Positions 52,451 to 61,373 of a stretch of 64,000 bases of DNA are shown here, piece by piece. How positions within the stretch are numbered: position 1 is the stretch's first letter; every line of letters begins with the position of its first letter. The stretch is from Syntrophaceae bacterium UBA6087. Lineage in GTDB: Bacteria > Desulfobacterota > Desulfomonilia > UBA1062. The notes below the pieces were generated by a model. The model had not been told where the DNA came from and did not search any database. It was given only the letters and a program-made list of their open reading frames with translations. The translations under genes were made by a program, and so were the position numbers. The stretch spans positions 62,001 through 126,000 of the forward strand of contig DIXF01000008.1 in assembly GCA_002448235.1 (NCBI GenBank), in the 5' to 3' direction.

Positions 52451-53479
52451 ATGAAGAAGAATCGTTGGCTCACCATGGCTGTCTTGATCACCGCGTGCAC
52501 CTTCCTCGTCTCGGGAATGGCCTTCGCAGGTCCCATCAAGGCCCGGGTCTCGCTCTGCAACTCCCCGACCCATCCGCAGTCCATCGGCATGCAGGCCTTC
52601 AAGAAGTATGTCGAGACGAAAACCAAGGGTGCCATACAGGTGGGGCTGTATTACAACTCACAGCTCGGCGGTGAGCGGGAATCGGTCGAACAGGTCAAAA
52701 GCGGATCTCTTGAGATGGCAACCGCCTCAGCCGGCCCGCTCACGACATTCAACAGGAACTTCATGGTCCTGGACATCCCCTTTGCGTTCGACTCCTATGA
52801 GATCGCCTGGGGCGTTCTCGACGGACCAATAGGCCAGTCGCTGCTCAATTCCAGCGAGAAGATCGGCCTCAAAGGCCTGGCATATCTGGAGAACGGGTTC
52901 CGCCATGTAACGAACAACGTCCGTCCCGTCAACGGCCCTGACGACCTGAAGGGTATCAAGATCCGGACCATGGAAGCACCCATGCACATGGAGAACTTCA
53001 AGGTTCTCGGCGCAAACCCGACCCCGGTCCCCTGGACCGAGCTCTACCTGACCATGCAGCAGAAGATCGTCGACGGACAGGAAAACCCGCTGGCAAACAT
53101 CTGGGAAGTAAAGATGTACGAGGTGCAGAAGTTTACCTCGCTCACCGGGCACATCTACGATCCCATGCCGCTGGTGGCAAACATCAAGTGGTTCAACAAG
53201 CTCACCAAGGAGCAGCAGGTCATCATCAAGGAAGGAGCCGTCCTGGCACAGAACTACAGCCGGTATGTAAACAAGGCCCGTGAGGATGCGATCGTTGCCA
53301 AGCTGACCGCAAAGGGCATGAAGGTCAACGACGTGTCTCCTGTCGGCAAGCAGCAGTTAAGGGCAAAGTCACAGGGTGCCGTCGTGGCGAAGATCAAGGC
53401 GGCTGTCTCCCCGAAATTCGTTGACGGCTGGCTCGCTGCCATCACCGCCATGAACAAGGACGTAAACGCGGGTTTCTAG
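52451..53479 (+). CDS. TRAP transporter solute-binding protein (DctP type)
   Basis: 342 residues with a Sec signal peptide ending AFAG (about residue 26). SPTHPQSIGMQAFKKYVE, LGGERESVEQVKSGSLEMAT and GIKIRTMEAPMHMENFKVLGANPTPVPWTELY are the family motifs; the arginine in KIRT binds the carboxylate of the ligand. The ligand is thus an organic acid, with a 2-hydroxyacid such as glycerate suggested by the neighbours. A strong stem-loop follows the gene, as is usual after abundant binding proteins. Confidence 0.92.
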   Translation: MKKNRWLTMAVLITACTFLVSGMAFAGPIKARVSLCNSPTHPQSIGMQAFKKYVETKTKGAIQVGLYYNSQLGGERESVEQVKSGSLEMATASAGPLTTFNRNFMVLDIPFAFDSYEIAWGVLDGPIGQSLLNSSEKIGLKGLAYLENGFRHVTNNVRPVNGPDDLKGIKIRTMEAPMHMENFKVLGANPTPVPWTELYLTMQQKIVDGQENPLANIWEVKMYEVQKFTSLTGHIYDPMPLVANIKWFNKLTKEQQVIIKEGAVLAQNYSRYVNKAREDAIVAKLTAKGMKVNDVSPVGKQQLRAKSQGAVVAKIKAAVSPKFVDGWLAAITAMNKDVNAGF

Positions 53480-53495
53480 TAGTACAAAACAAAGA

Positions 53496-53527
53496 GAGAT
53501 CGGGCCCGCAAAGGCGGGCCCGATCTC
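53496..53527 (+). other. intercistronic stem-loop between dctP and dctQ
   Basis: GAGATCGGGCCCGC and its exact complement form a 14-bp stem with an AAAG loop. No T tract follows, so it probably stabilises the upstream message or lets only part of the transcripts through, and is not a full terminator. Confidence 0.75.
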
Positions 53528-53599
53528 CTCAAATGCACAGCAGCACTTAAGGTAGCAGGTAATGAGAGAGAACCCGTGGGGATCAAAGGAGAATCCGAC

Positions 53600-54115
53600 A
53601 TGGAAAAACCGAGACTTCAAAGTTTCTGCGATGTAATCGAAAAGGCAACGCTCAATGCGACCATGGTCATCTGTGCGGTCATGCTCGTGGTTGCCTGGAT
53701 GCACGTAGTCAGACGATATGCATTCAACAACGCGCTTACCTGGTCGGAGGAATTCCTGCGCTTTTCCATCGTCTGGTACGCGCTGCTCAGCGCGAGCATC
53801 CTGCACAAGAGGAACGGTCATCTGGGCATAACTATCTTCCGCGAGATGATGCCCAAGGCGGTGCAAAAAATCCTCCAGCGGGTCATGATCTATCTCGCGA
53901 CCATAACCGCAGGTATCGTGACGGTGGCCGGAGTCATCCTGGTTCAGAGCACGTGGGAGCAGATCACCCCGGCGCTGGGCATCTCCACCGCCCTGCCCTA
54001 TGCGGCGGTCCCGGTGAGCTTTTTCCTGATGACGGTCTACGGCCTCATGCACATCGTCCGGGACATCAAAGGCCTGCCGCCCATCACCCCTGAAGAAGCG
54101 AAGCTCGAAGACTAG
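53600..54115 (+). CDS. TRAP transporter small permease (DctQ type)
   Basis: 171 residues with four membrane segments. RRYAFNNALTWSEEFLRFSIVWYALLSASILHKRNGHLGI is split by the DctQ signature (W.eE..r....w...lga....r..H). It pairs with the large permease. The start at 53600 has AAAGGAG upstream; the in-frame GTG at 53576 is less likely. It ends 9 nt before the LarA gene. Confidence 0.92.
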   Translation: MEKPRLQSFCDVIEKATLNATMVICAVMLVVAWMHVVRRYAFNNALTWSEEFLRFSIVWYALLSASILHKRNGHLGITIFREMMPKAVQKILQRVMIYLATITAGIVTVAGVILVQSTWEQITPALGISTALPYAAVPVSFFLMTVYGLMHIVRDIKGLPPITPEEAKLED

Positions 54116-54124
54116 GACACAGCC

Positions 54125-55429
54125 ATGTATTCCATCCAAGAGCAGGGCAACACGGCCGTTTACCGGGACAGAATCGAGAACGTTGAAATATCCGTCGAGA
54201 AACAACGCTGCCTCGGACTGATCGGCATTGAGGAACCGCCCGCCGTTTCCTGGCCTGATGCTTTCCTCTCCGCCTTCCGGTCTCCCCTGGGGACGCCTCG
54301 CTTGCGCGATCTGTCGCGAGGCGCGAAGAAGGTCGCAGTCATCGTTTCGGACTCCACCCGGGGTGTTCCCACCGCAAAAGTCATGCCCATGATCCTGGCC
54401 GAACTGGCCGACGCAGGCATCCGGCGGGAGAACGTCACCGTGATCATCGCCACGGGTGTCCACCGGCCCGCCACGCAGGACGAGATCCGGGACATCGTGG
54501 GAGAGAATAATCTCAAGGGTATCAGTGTCATAAACCACAATCCCTATGACGCGGAGCTGCTTGTCAATATCGGGAAAACCTCATTCGGCACGCCCGTCGA
54601 AGTGTCAAAAGCCGTGTATGAGGCGGACATGAGGATATCGGTGGGGAAAGTGGAGCCGCACGAGTTTGCCGGGTTCTCGGGGGGAAGAAAATCGGTCCTT
54701 CCGGGTATCGCAAGCGAAAGAACCATCGAGATCAACCATCGGCCCGAGATGCTCATGTCGCCGGAAGCCCGTCCGGGACAACTCGTGAAAAACCCTATCC
54801 ATCTCGACATGGTCGAGGCTGCGGGACTGCTGAAAATCCATTTTACCGTCAACCTGGCCCTGAACCAGGCTGGCCAGACGATCGGCATCTTCACCGGCGG
54901 CATTGACGAGGCTCACGCGGCAGCAGTCGAGTTCATGAGATCCTTCTGCCAGATTACGCTCAAAGAGCGGCCCGACATCATCGTAACCACGCCGGGCAGA
55001 CCCCTGAACATAAACTTCTACCAGTCCGTCAAGCCCCTGATCGCATTGGCGCCGGTCATGTCTCCGGGAGGCATCCTCGTCCTCTACTGCTCTTGCCGTG
55101 ACGGACTCGGAACGGACGACATGCTGATCCCCTACGAGGGCGCCAAGGATATAGAAGAGGTCATCGGCCGCCTGAATGCCGACTACCGCATTCAGATGGA
55201 CCATGCACTCCTGCTGGGCAAGATCCTCCGCAAAGGCGTCCGCATCGTCGTCTCGACGCCGAGCGTAGGAGAAGCGGTGCTGCACAAGATGTTCCTGGAT
55301 ACCGCGAACTCTCCCCAGGAAGCTCTGGAAAAAGCTGCGAACATGGTCAAGGTCCACAAGCCCAAGGTGCTGTTTTTTCCCCAGCCACAGCGGGCTCTGT
55401 CTGTTCTCGACCAGGTATCGGCTCACTAA
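54125..55429 (+). CDS. LarA-family nickel-dependent 2-hydroxyacid racemase
   Basis: 434 residues. All LarA active-site positions are visible: SDSTRGVP (Arg79), His113 in ATGVHRPAT, His179 in VEPHEFAGFSGG, Lys189 in GGRKSVLPGIA and His205 sixteen residues later. The last three of these match His174/Lys184/His200 of lactate racemase with a constant offset of five. Lys and His hold the nickel-pincer nucleotide. LarA homologues racemise lactate, malate, gluconate and other 2-hydroxyacids. The operon suggests glycerate or a related acid. LarB/C/E for the cofactor must be elsewhere. Confidence 0.88.
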   Translation: MYSIQEQGNTAVYRDRIENVEISVEKQRCLGLIGIEEPPAVSWPDAFLSAFRSPLGTPRLRDLSRGAKKVAVIVSDSTRGVPTAKVMPMILAELADAGIRRENVTVIIATGVHRPATQDEIRDIVGENNLKGISVINHNPYDAELLVNIGKTSFGTPVEVSKAVYEADMRISVGKVEPHEFAGFSGGRKSVLPGIASERTIEINHRPEMLMSPEARPGQLVKNPIHLDMVEAAGLLKIHFTVNLALNQAGQTIGIFTGGIDEAHAAAVEFMRSFCQITLKERPDIIVTTPGRPLNINFYQSVKPLIALAPVMSPGGILVLYCSCRDGLGTDDMLIPYEGAKDIEEVIGRLNADYRIQMDHALLLGKILRKGVRIVVSTPSVGEAVLHKMFLDTANSPQEALEKAANMVKVHKPKVLFFPQPQRALSVLDQVSAH

Positions 55430-55462
55430 TAAAATAAGGGATTTGAAAGGAGCGACATTACG

Positions 55463-56731
55463 ATGAAAAAATTCAAGATTACCGAAGTTTTCGCCAGGGA
55501 GATCCTCGACTGCCGCTGGAACCCGACGGTTCAGGTAGATGTGCTCGTGAACAACGAGATCCTTGGAAGGGCCGATGTCCCTGCCGGACGCTCGACCGGT
55601 GCCCATGAGGCGAAGGAGATCCGCGACAAGGAGAAGCGGTACGACGGCATGGGCGTCCGCAAGGCAGTCAAGAACATCAACGAGATCCTCGGCCCCGCCA
55701 TCGTCGGCATGGACGTAACCGACCAGCGCAAAATCGACGAGAAGCTGCGCGACCTGGACGGAACCAAGGACAAGAAGAAGCTCGGTGCGAACGCCATCGT
55801 CGGCGTTTCGGTGGCCGTTGCCCGTGCCGCCTCCAGCTCGGTCGGGCTGCCCCTCTACCGGTACGTCAATATGAACGCCCATGTGCTGCCCGTTCCGCTC
55901 CTCAACCTGCTCAACGGCGGCAAGCTCACCTCCAACGACCTTGACTTTCAGGAGTTCTGTATATTCCCCTTCGGCGCCGAGACCTTCTCCCAGTCGATGA
56001 TGATCGGCAACGCGGTCAACAACGAGCTCCGCAAGATCGTGATCAAGAAGTACGGCAAGATAGCGGCCAACGTGGGCGATGAAGGCGGATTTGCGACTCC
56101 TATCAAGAAGGTCCGCGAGGCCATGGAATGCCTGGTGGAGGCAGTCGACCGCTCCGGGTACGCGAAGAAGATAGGCTACGGCTTCGACTGCGCTGCCACC
56201 CACTTTTACAATGTAAAGACCAAGAAGTATACCCTCGAAGGCGTGGACTACACCACGGACGAGCTCTTCGATTACTATAAGAAGCTCTGCAAGGACTATC
56301 CGATCATCTCCATCGAAGACCCGTTCGCGGAAGACGATATCAAAGGCTTTACCCGTGCGACGAAAGAGCTCGGCATCCAGATCATCGGCGACGACTTCTA
56401 CTGCACCAACCCCGACCGCATCCGGCAGAGAAAGGGCGCAGCCAACGCCCTGCTGTGGAAGTTCAACCAGATCGGCACGCTCTCGGAAGCCCTCGACGCA
56501 GCAGAGCTCGCCTACCGTCAGGGCTTCGGCATCATGGTTTCCGAGCGCTCGGGCGAGACCGAGGACCCGATCATCGCGGACTTCGTCGTGGGCATCAACG
56601 CGGGCCAGATCAAGACCGGCGCAGGCGTCCGCAGCGAAAGGACCGCAAAGTACAACCGGCTCCTGCTCATCGAAGAAGAGCTCGGGTCACAGGCCCGCTA
56701 TGCCGGGGCAGATTTCCGCTGTGCGTTATAA
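55463..56731 (+). CDS. enolase-superfamily protein, enolase paralogue with altered active site
   Basis: 422 residues, alignable along its whole length to enolase. Kept: Ser44, Glu164, Glu207 (GDEGGF), metal ligands Asp242, Glu285 and Asp310, Lys333, Lys384, and RSGETED. Changed: the loop His (yeast His159) is Leu155; the catalytic His of VSHRSGE (yeast His373) is Glu361; RGNPT reads RWNPT (Trp19); SGAST reads AGRST (Arg43). The metal site and base lysine are intact, so it is probably an active enzyme with a changed substrate or mechanism, not the housekeeping enolase. AAAGGAG precedes the ATG. Confidence 0.8.
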   Translation: MKKFKITEVFAREILDCRWNPTVQVDVLVNNEILGRADVPAGRSTGAHEAKEIRDKEKRYDGMGVRKAVKNINEILGPAIVGMDVTDQRKIDEKLRDLDGTKDKKKLGANAIVGVSVAVARAASSSVGLPLYRYVNMNAHVLPVPLLNLLNGGKLTSNDLDFQEFCIFPFGAETFSQSMMIGNAVNNELRKIVIKKYGKIAANVGDEGGFATPIKKVREAMECLVEAVDRSGYAKKIGYGFDCAATHFYNVKTKKYTLEGVDYTTDELFDYYKKLCKDYPIISIEDPFAEDDIKGFTRATKELGIQIIGDDFYCTNPDRIRQRKGAANALLWKFNQIGTLSEALDAAELAYRQGFGIMVSERSGETEDPIIADFVVGINAGQIKTGAGVRSERTAKYNRLLLIEEELGSQARYAGADFRCAL

Positions 56732-56798
56732 GTACGGGGGAATCGATATATATTCATTCAAGAGCGAGGAACAGAACTGACTTACCTTCATCCGGACT

Positions 56799-56837
56799 CA
56801 GGGGATATGCGGCCTGCTTCAGGCAGCCGCACCCCTG
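56799..56837 (+). other. intercistronic stem-loop before the glycerate kinase gene
   Basis: CAGGGG/CCCCTG, TGCGG/CCGCA and CCTG/CAGG form a nested hairpin with a CTT tip. No T tract follows. It may protect or divide the operon message. Confidence 0.6.
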
Positions 56838-56868
56838 ATGGACGGGGGAAACGGAAGGAGACCTTCCC

Positions 56869-58230
56869 ATGAGTTATATCAAGAATCTCGATGCCCTGCT
56901 TTCACACGGCAACGCAAAGCTCCGCCGTGTCGCATTCGACATCGTGGACCATGGACTGGCCAAGGCTGACCCGTACAAGGCCACGAGGAAACTGGTCCGC
57001 CTCGAGGGTGACATCCTTCACGTCGGCGAGATCCCGATCGATCTGAAGAACCGGGGGAAGATCTATCTTCTGGGGACCGGGAAGGCGACGTATCCCATCG
57101 CGAAGGCGCTTGAAGATATCCTGGGTGACAGGATCGACGACGGCGTGATCATCTGCAAGTACGGACAGGAAGGGACCCTGACCCGGTCAAGGCTCTATTT
57201 CTCGAACCACCCCATCCCGGACGAAGCCGGGTTCAGCGCGGCCAAGGAAGCTCTGGCCCTGGCAGAGAAGACTCTGCCGGGAGACATCGTTTTTGCCTGC
57301 GTCACCGGAGGCAGCTCGGCGCTCATGCCCTATCCGGTGGAAGGGGTCACCCTGGATGAGAAGAAGCTGGTCAACAGACTGCTCCTGACATGCGGGGCCA
57401 ATATCATCGAGATCAACAACGTCCGGAAGCACCTGAGCCGGATCAAGGGCGGCCGGCTCGCCAAGGCCGTCCACCGCGGTGCTCATCTCATCAATCTGAC
57501 CGTTTCGGATGTCATCGGCGACCCGCTGGATTATATCACCTGCCCCACGGTCCCCGATACGTCGACCTTCGACGACGCCCGCAGGACGCTCACCAAGTAT
57601 GAGCTCTGGAACAAGGTTCCTGCCTCGGTCGCCAGGTATCTGAAAGAAGGCGGCCTTAAACAGGAGACGCCGAAGGACCTCTCCGACCACCATATGGACA
57701 ACTTCATCATCGTACCCGGGACCGCTGCCTGCGAAGGTGCTGCGGAGAGGGCAAAAGAGCTGGGCTTCGAGACCATGATCCTTTCCACCATGCTCGAAGG
57801 CGAAAGTCGGGAACTCGGCGGCACCTTTGCAGCCATAGCGAAGGAGATCATCATGAGCGGGAGGCCCCTGAACCCCCCCTGCGTGATCATTGGAGGAGGA
57901 GAGACCACGGTAAAGATCAGCGCTGAAGCGGGGAAGGGAGGACCGAACCAGGAATTCGCCCTCGGAGCCGCTCTCTGGATCGATTCCATCGGGGATGTGG
58001 TGATCATCGGGCAGGATTCGGACGGGACCGACGGTCCCACGGAGTATGCCGGAGGGGTAGTGGACAATCTGACGGCCGCGCGGGCAAAAGAGAGCGGGAT
58101 GGATATCTTTGCGGCGTTGAACAGGCACGACGTGACGAAGTCGCTCCTGGGGCTGGAAGATGCCATCGTAACCGGCGCCACCGGCACCAACGTGAACGAC
58201 CTGAAGGTCATGGTCGTGATGCCGAAATGA
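56869..58230 (+). CDS. glycerate 2-kinase (GckA/MOFRL family)
   Basis: 453 residues. The DUF4147 domain begins LGTGKATYPIAKAL and has CVTGGSSALMPYPVEGVTL and INNVRKHLSRIKGGRLA. The C-terminal MOFRL domain has IIGGGETTVKIS, KGGPNQEFALGAAL and GQDSDGTDGPTEYAGGVVD. The family makes 2-phosphoglycerate from D-glycerate with ATP. In this operon its product would be the natural enolase substrate, which makes the odd enolase paralogue next door more striking. It overlaps the dehydrogenase gene by 4 nt. Confidence 0.92.
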   Translation: MSYIKNLDALLSHGNAKLRRVAFDIVDHGLAKADPYKATRKLVRLEGDILHVGEIPIDLKNRGKIYLLGTGKATYPIAKALEDILGDRIDDGVIICKYGQEGTLTRSRLYFSNHPIPDEAGFSAAKEALALAEKTLPGDIVFACVTGGSSALMPYPVEGVTLDEKKLVNRLLLTCGANIIEINNVRKHLSRIKGGRLAKAVHRGAHLINLTVSDVIGDPLDYITCPTVPDTSTFDDARRTLTKYELWNKVPASVARYLKEGGLKQETPKDLSDHHMDNFIIVPGTAACEGAAERAKELGFETMILSTMLEGESRELGGTFAAIAKEIIMSGRPLNPPCVIIGGGETTVKISAEAGKGGPNQEFALGAALWIDSIGDVVIIGQDSDGTDGPTEYAGGVVDNLTAARAKESGMDIFAALNRHDVTKSLLGLEDAIVTGATGTNVNDLKVMVVMPK

Positions 58231-59216
58231 GCGGCAAGATAATCCCGGCAGTTCCGACCGTGTGCGCGGACCGGTTCTACCTGTCTGACAAAGCAGCCTC
58301 CGAAATCGGCCGAATGGGCGGTTTTGCCTGGGCAGACGCCCGCAATGCAGAAGAGCTCGGAGAGATGATAGGCGGATCCTCATCCGTACAGGTCATCGTG
58401 TCCGAATACGTCCCGGTGAACGATGCGGTGCTGGCCCGTGCCCCTGCATTGAAAGGGGTGATCGCTTATGGGGCCGGCTACAACCACATCGACGTTGAGG
58501 CCCTGAAGAGACGCGGCATCCAGGTTTGCAACTGCCCGGGAGAGAACTCCCAGGCAGTTGCAGAGCTTGTTTTCGGCCTGCTCTTGAGCCTGCTGAGAAA
58601 GATCACCACAGCAGACCCCTGGGTGAGGACCGGCGGGTGGGCAAAGGCAGGGATGACCCTGCCCGGCTGGATATCCGGACAAGAGCTCTGGGGAAAAACC
58701 CTCGGGATCGTCGGGCTTGGACATATCGGCGCACGGGTGGCCAGGATCGCGCACGGGTTCGACATGAAACTACTAGGCTGCGACCCGTTCCGGAGTACAG
58801 AGTATCTGGATAAGTTCGGTATAGAGCAGGCGAGCTTAACCGAAACCCTGTCCCGGTCGGATATTGTCACCATCCATGTCCCCTTCATCCCCGGCACGGA
58901 GGGGATGATCGATGCACACGCACTGTCAATGGCCAGGCCCGGGATGATCCTGGTGAACACCTCCCGGGGAAAGGTGATCGATGAGGAAGCTCTCGTCCGT
59001 GCCCTTCAGGCCGGACACATCGCCGGGGCCGCACTGGATGTCTTTGACGCCGAACCGCTGTTGCCGGATCACCCGCTGGTCGGGATGAAAAACGTGATCC
59101 TCACTCCGCACCTGGGCGCCCTGACGAGGGAAGCGGGTGACCGCCTCTCTGCTTCCGTGGCGCGGCAGGTCGGAGACATCCTGGGAGGACGGCTGCCGGA
59201 GGGTCTCATCCCTTAG
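58227..59216 (+). CDS. D-isomer-specific 2-hydroxyacid dehydrogenase
   Basis: 329 residues. GIVGLGHIGARVARIAHGF is the NAD loop (GxGxxG). The catalytic residues are the Arg of NTSRGKVID, the Glu of DVFDAEPLLPDHPL and the His of LTPHLGALT. The family includes hydroxypyruvate/glyoxylate reductases and phosphoglycerate dehydrogenases. In this operon, interconversion of hydroxypyruvate and D-glycerate is a good guess. The ATG overlaps the kinase stop (ATGA). Confidence 0.9.
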   Translation: MSGKIIPAVPTVCADRFYLSDKAASEIGRMGGFAWADARNAEELGEMIGGSSSVQVIVSEYVPVNDAVLARAPALKGVIAYGAGYNHIDVEALKRRGIQVCNCPGENSQAVAELVFGLLLSLLRKITTADPWVRTGGWAKAGMTLPGWISGQELWGKTLGIVGLGHIGARVARIAHGFDMKLLGCDPFRSTEYLDKFGIEQASLTETLSRSDIVTIHVPFIPGTEGMIDAHALSMARPGMILVNTSRGKVIDEEALVRALQAGHIAGAALDVFDAEPLLPDHPLVGMKNVILTPHLGALTREAGDRLSASVARQVGDILGGRLPEGLIP

Positions 59217-59337
59217 AAATGGCCATGTCTTATGATATTTAAAAGAGAGCAATCCCTTGATGGGAGCGCTGATCTGACAAAACAGAACTTCAGAAAGGTG
59301 ACCACCTCTCAGATCCGGTATTAGCTATTACATATAA

Positions 59338-59367
59338 TTGGCAAGTGACAAACATTTTTGGCAAGTG
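59338..59367. repeat. two direct TTGGCAAGTG repeats
   Basis: TTGGCAAGTG occurs at 59338-59347 and 59358-59367 in the AT-rich gap between convergent genes. It could be the trace of a transposon end. No transposase is visible. Confidence 0.4.
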
Positions 59368-59396
59368 CCGCCCCCTCTTCTCCGAACGTTACATTC

Positions 59397-61253
59397 TTAT
59401 TCGATCTGAGCGAGCCTCTCTTCGAACACTGCGCTGTGCTTGTCCAAAGCCTGGGTGAGCTCTTCGAGCTCCTTGAACAGGGCCTCGATCTCCTGCTCGC
59501 AGGTATGGATCTCCATGGAGACGGCGGTTATCCGCTTGCCGTCTTTTGCGGCCGCTGCCTCCTGCATCTCGACGCCCAGCACCTTGATCCTCTTCTCACG
59601 GGTGTCGATCCCGTGCTCCGCCTTTTCGATGCCGCGCTCCAGGGGGCCGCAGATTTTCGAACGCTCGGTGATGATCTCCGCCCGCCTTTTCCGCAGCTCT
59701 TTCTTGTCGAGCTTGTCGCCGCTTTCCTTCTCGGGCTTGGCCTTTCTGGCGGAGGACAGGGTCAGCTCTTCGTCGCCCCACCCGCCCTTGTCGAGGAACC
59801 GCTGGTAGCCGCCCTCGAAAACCTCGATCGAATCGTGGAAGAAGATGATGAGGCGCTCCGCAAGGGCATGGAGGAACATCTCGTTGTGGGTCACCATGAC
59901 CACCGCGCCGTCGAAGTTGTCGATGGCGGCAAGCAGGGCATCGCTCGACTCCATGTCGAGATGGTTGGTGGGCTCGTCGAGCAGAAGCAGGTTCACCGGA
60001 GTGACCAGAAGCTTGCCCATCATCACCCTGCTCTTTTCCCCGCCGGAAAGGACGTCGATCTTCTTCAAGGCGTTGTCCCCCTCGAACATCATGGCCCCGC
60101 AGATATCCCGGGCCTTCTGGCGGTCGATATCGCTTGCGGCGTACATGATCTCCTCTTCCACGCTCCTCGAATCGACCAAAGTTGAGACATTGGTCTGATC
60201 GAAGGTCCCGCGGATGGTCTTCGGGTTGAGGGTGAGCTCGCCCTGCAGGGGCTTGAGCTGGCCGGAGAGGATCTTTAAGAGCGTGGTCTTTCCCTTGCCG
60301 TTGGGGCCGATGATGCAGACCTTTTCACCGGGCCGTAACGTGATGGTAAAGTCCTTGATAAGCTCGGTTTCCGGCGTGTACGAGAAGCTCAAGTCGGTCG
60401 CCTGGAGCACGTACTTGCCGACGAAGGGCGCATACTTGAAGGAAAACTCGAGGTCCTTGATCTTCTCCAGCTTGTCCTTCCTGTCCATCTTCTCCAGGGT
60501 CTTGATCCTTGACTGGACAAGCCCCACGAGCCTGGCCTTCGCCCTGAACTGGGTGATGAAGTGCTCGACCTCTTTTCTGCGGCGCTCGTCGTTCTGGCGG
60601 GTCTTCTCGTATATTTCTTCTTCCTGGGCGACCTGGGTATAGTACTTGCCGGTATCGCCTTCGATCTTCCTGATCTTTTTGCGGTGGATGCCCATGGTGT
60701 GCGTAACGATGCGGTCCATGAACGTCCGGTCATGGGTGATGAGCATAAGCTCGCCGGGCCAGGCCGTGAGGAACCGCTCGATCCAGCGGATCGACGTGAT
60801 GTCCAGGTAGTTGGTGGGCTCGTCGAGGAGCAGGAGATCGGGCTCGGACACGAGGACCTTGGCGAGGTTGAGCCTCACCTGGTAGCCTCCCGAGAACTCG
60901 TACGGGCTCCGTTCCATGTCCGCCTGGGAGAAGCCCAGGCCCGCGAGCACCTTCTCCACCTTCCAGTGCTGCTCTTTCTGGTTTGCAGGAAGCCCTTTCA
61001 TCCCTTCGCCGAGCACGGTTTCCTCGCTGAAATCGAGGTGCTGCCTTACATAGCCGATGCGATAGTTCTTGGGGATGATGATCTGACCGTCATCGGGGCT
61101 CTCTTCGCCGATGATGATCCTCAAAAGGGTTGTCTTGCCGTGGCCGTTTCTCCCCACGAGGCCGACCCGCTCTCTGGAGTTGATCTTGAAGCTCCCGCCT
61201 TCGATAAGCGTCTGCCGGGCATAGCTCTTGGAAAGATTTTCTGCGCTGATCAT
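59397..61253 (-). CDS. ABC-F family ATP-binding protein
   Basis: 618 residues with two ATPase domains and no membrane part. Walker A motifs are GRNGHGKTT and GPNGKGKTT; signature motifs are FSGGYQVRLNLA and LSGGEKSRVMM; Walker B regions read LLLLDEPTNYLD and LLLLDEPTNHLD. A charged linker lies between the domains and a coiled coil at the C-terminus (about residues 530-618), as in Uup/YheS-type proteins. These act on ribosomes to rescue or tune translation. It stands alone on the minus strand. Confidence 0.93.
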   Translation of the reverse strand: MISAENLSKSYARQTLIEGGSFKINSRERVGLVGRNGHGKTTLLRIIIGEESPDDGQIIIPKNYRIGYVRQHLDFSEETVLGEGMKGLPANQKEQHWKVEKVLAGLGFSQADMERSPYEFSGGYQVRLNLAKVLVSEPDLLLLDEPTNYLDITSIRWIERFLTAWPGELMLITHDRTFMDRIVTHTMGIHRKKIRKIEGDTGKYYTQVAQEEEIYEKTRQNDERRRKEVEHFITQFRAKARLVGLVQSRIKTLEKMDRKDKLEKIKDLEFSFKYAPFVGKYVLQATDLSFSYTPETELIKDFTITLRPGEKVCIIGPNGKGKTTLLKILSGQLKPLQGELTLNPKTIRGTFDQTNVSTLVDSRSVEEEIMYAASDIDRQKARDICGAMMFEGDNALKKIDVLSGGEKSRVMMGKLLVTPVNLLLLDEPTNHLDMESSDALLAAIDNFDGAVVMVTHNEMFLHALAERLIIFFHDSIEVFEGGYQRFLDKGGWGDEELTLSSARKAKPEKESGDKLDKKELRKRRAEIITERSKICGPLERGIEKAEHGIDTREKRIKVLGVEMQEAAAAKDGKRITAVSMEIHTCEQEIEALFKELEELTQALDKHSAVFEERLAQIE

Positions 61254-61373
61254 GGCGAATAACTTATAACATTGAAGATTTCCGTCAAGGGAGAATTACG
61301 TCAAGCTTCACGAAAACCGCCCTTTTAAAAAACGGGACACGGCGCCTGCCGATGCTTGTGCCGGTGCAGCCTC

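Noticed and set aside
53496..53527. Intrinsic terminator after dctP
   Set aside because: The stem is perfect, but no T tract follows and the operon continues directly downstream.
54605..56203. 532-codon minus-strand frame opposite LarA and the enolase-like gene
   Set aside because: No motif, spans two real genes, and is a GC-driven shadow frame.
55463..56731. Housekeeping enolase (eno)
   Set aside because: Both active-site histidines are replaced and the gene sits in a catabolic operon, so the symbol eno is not given.
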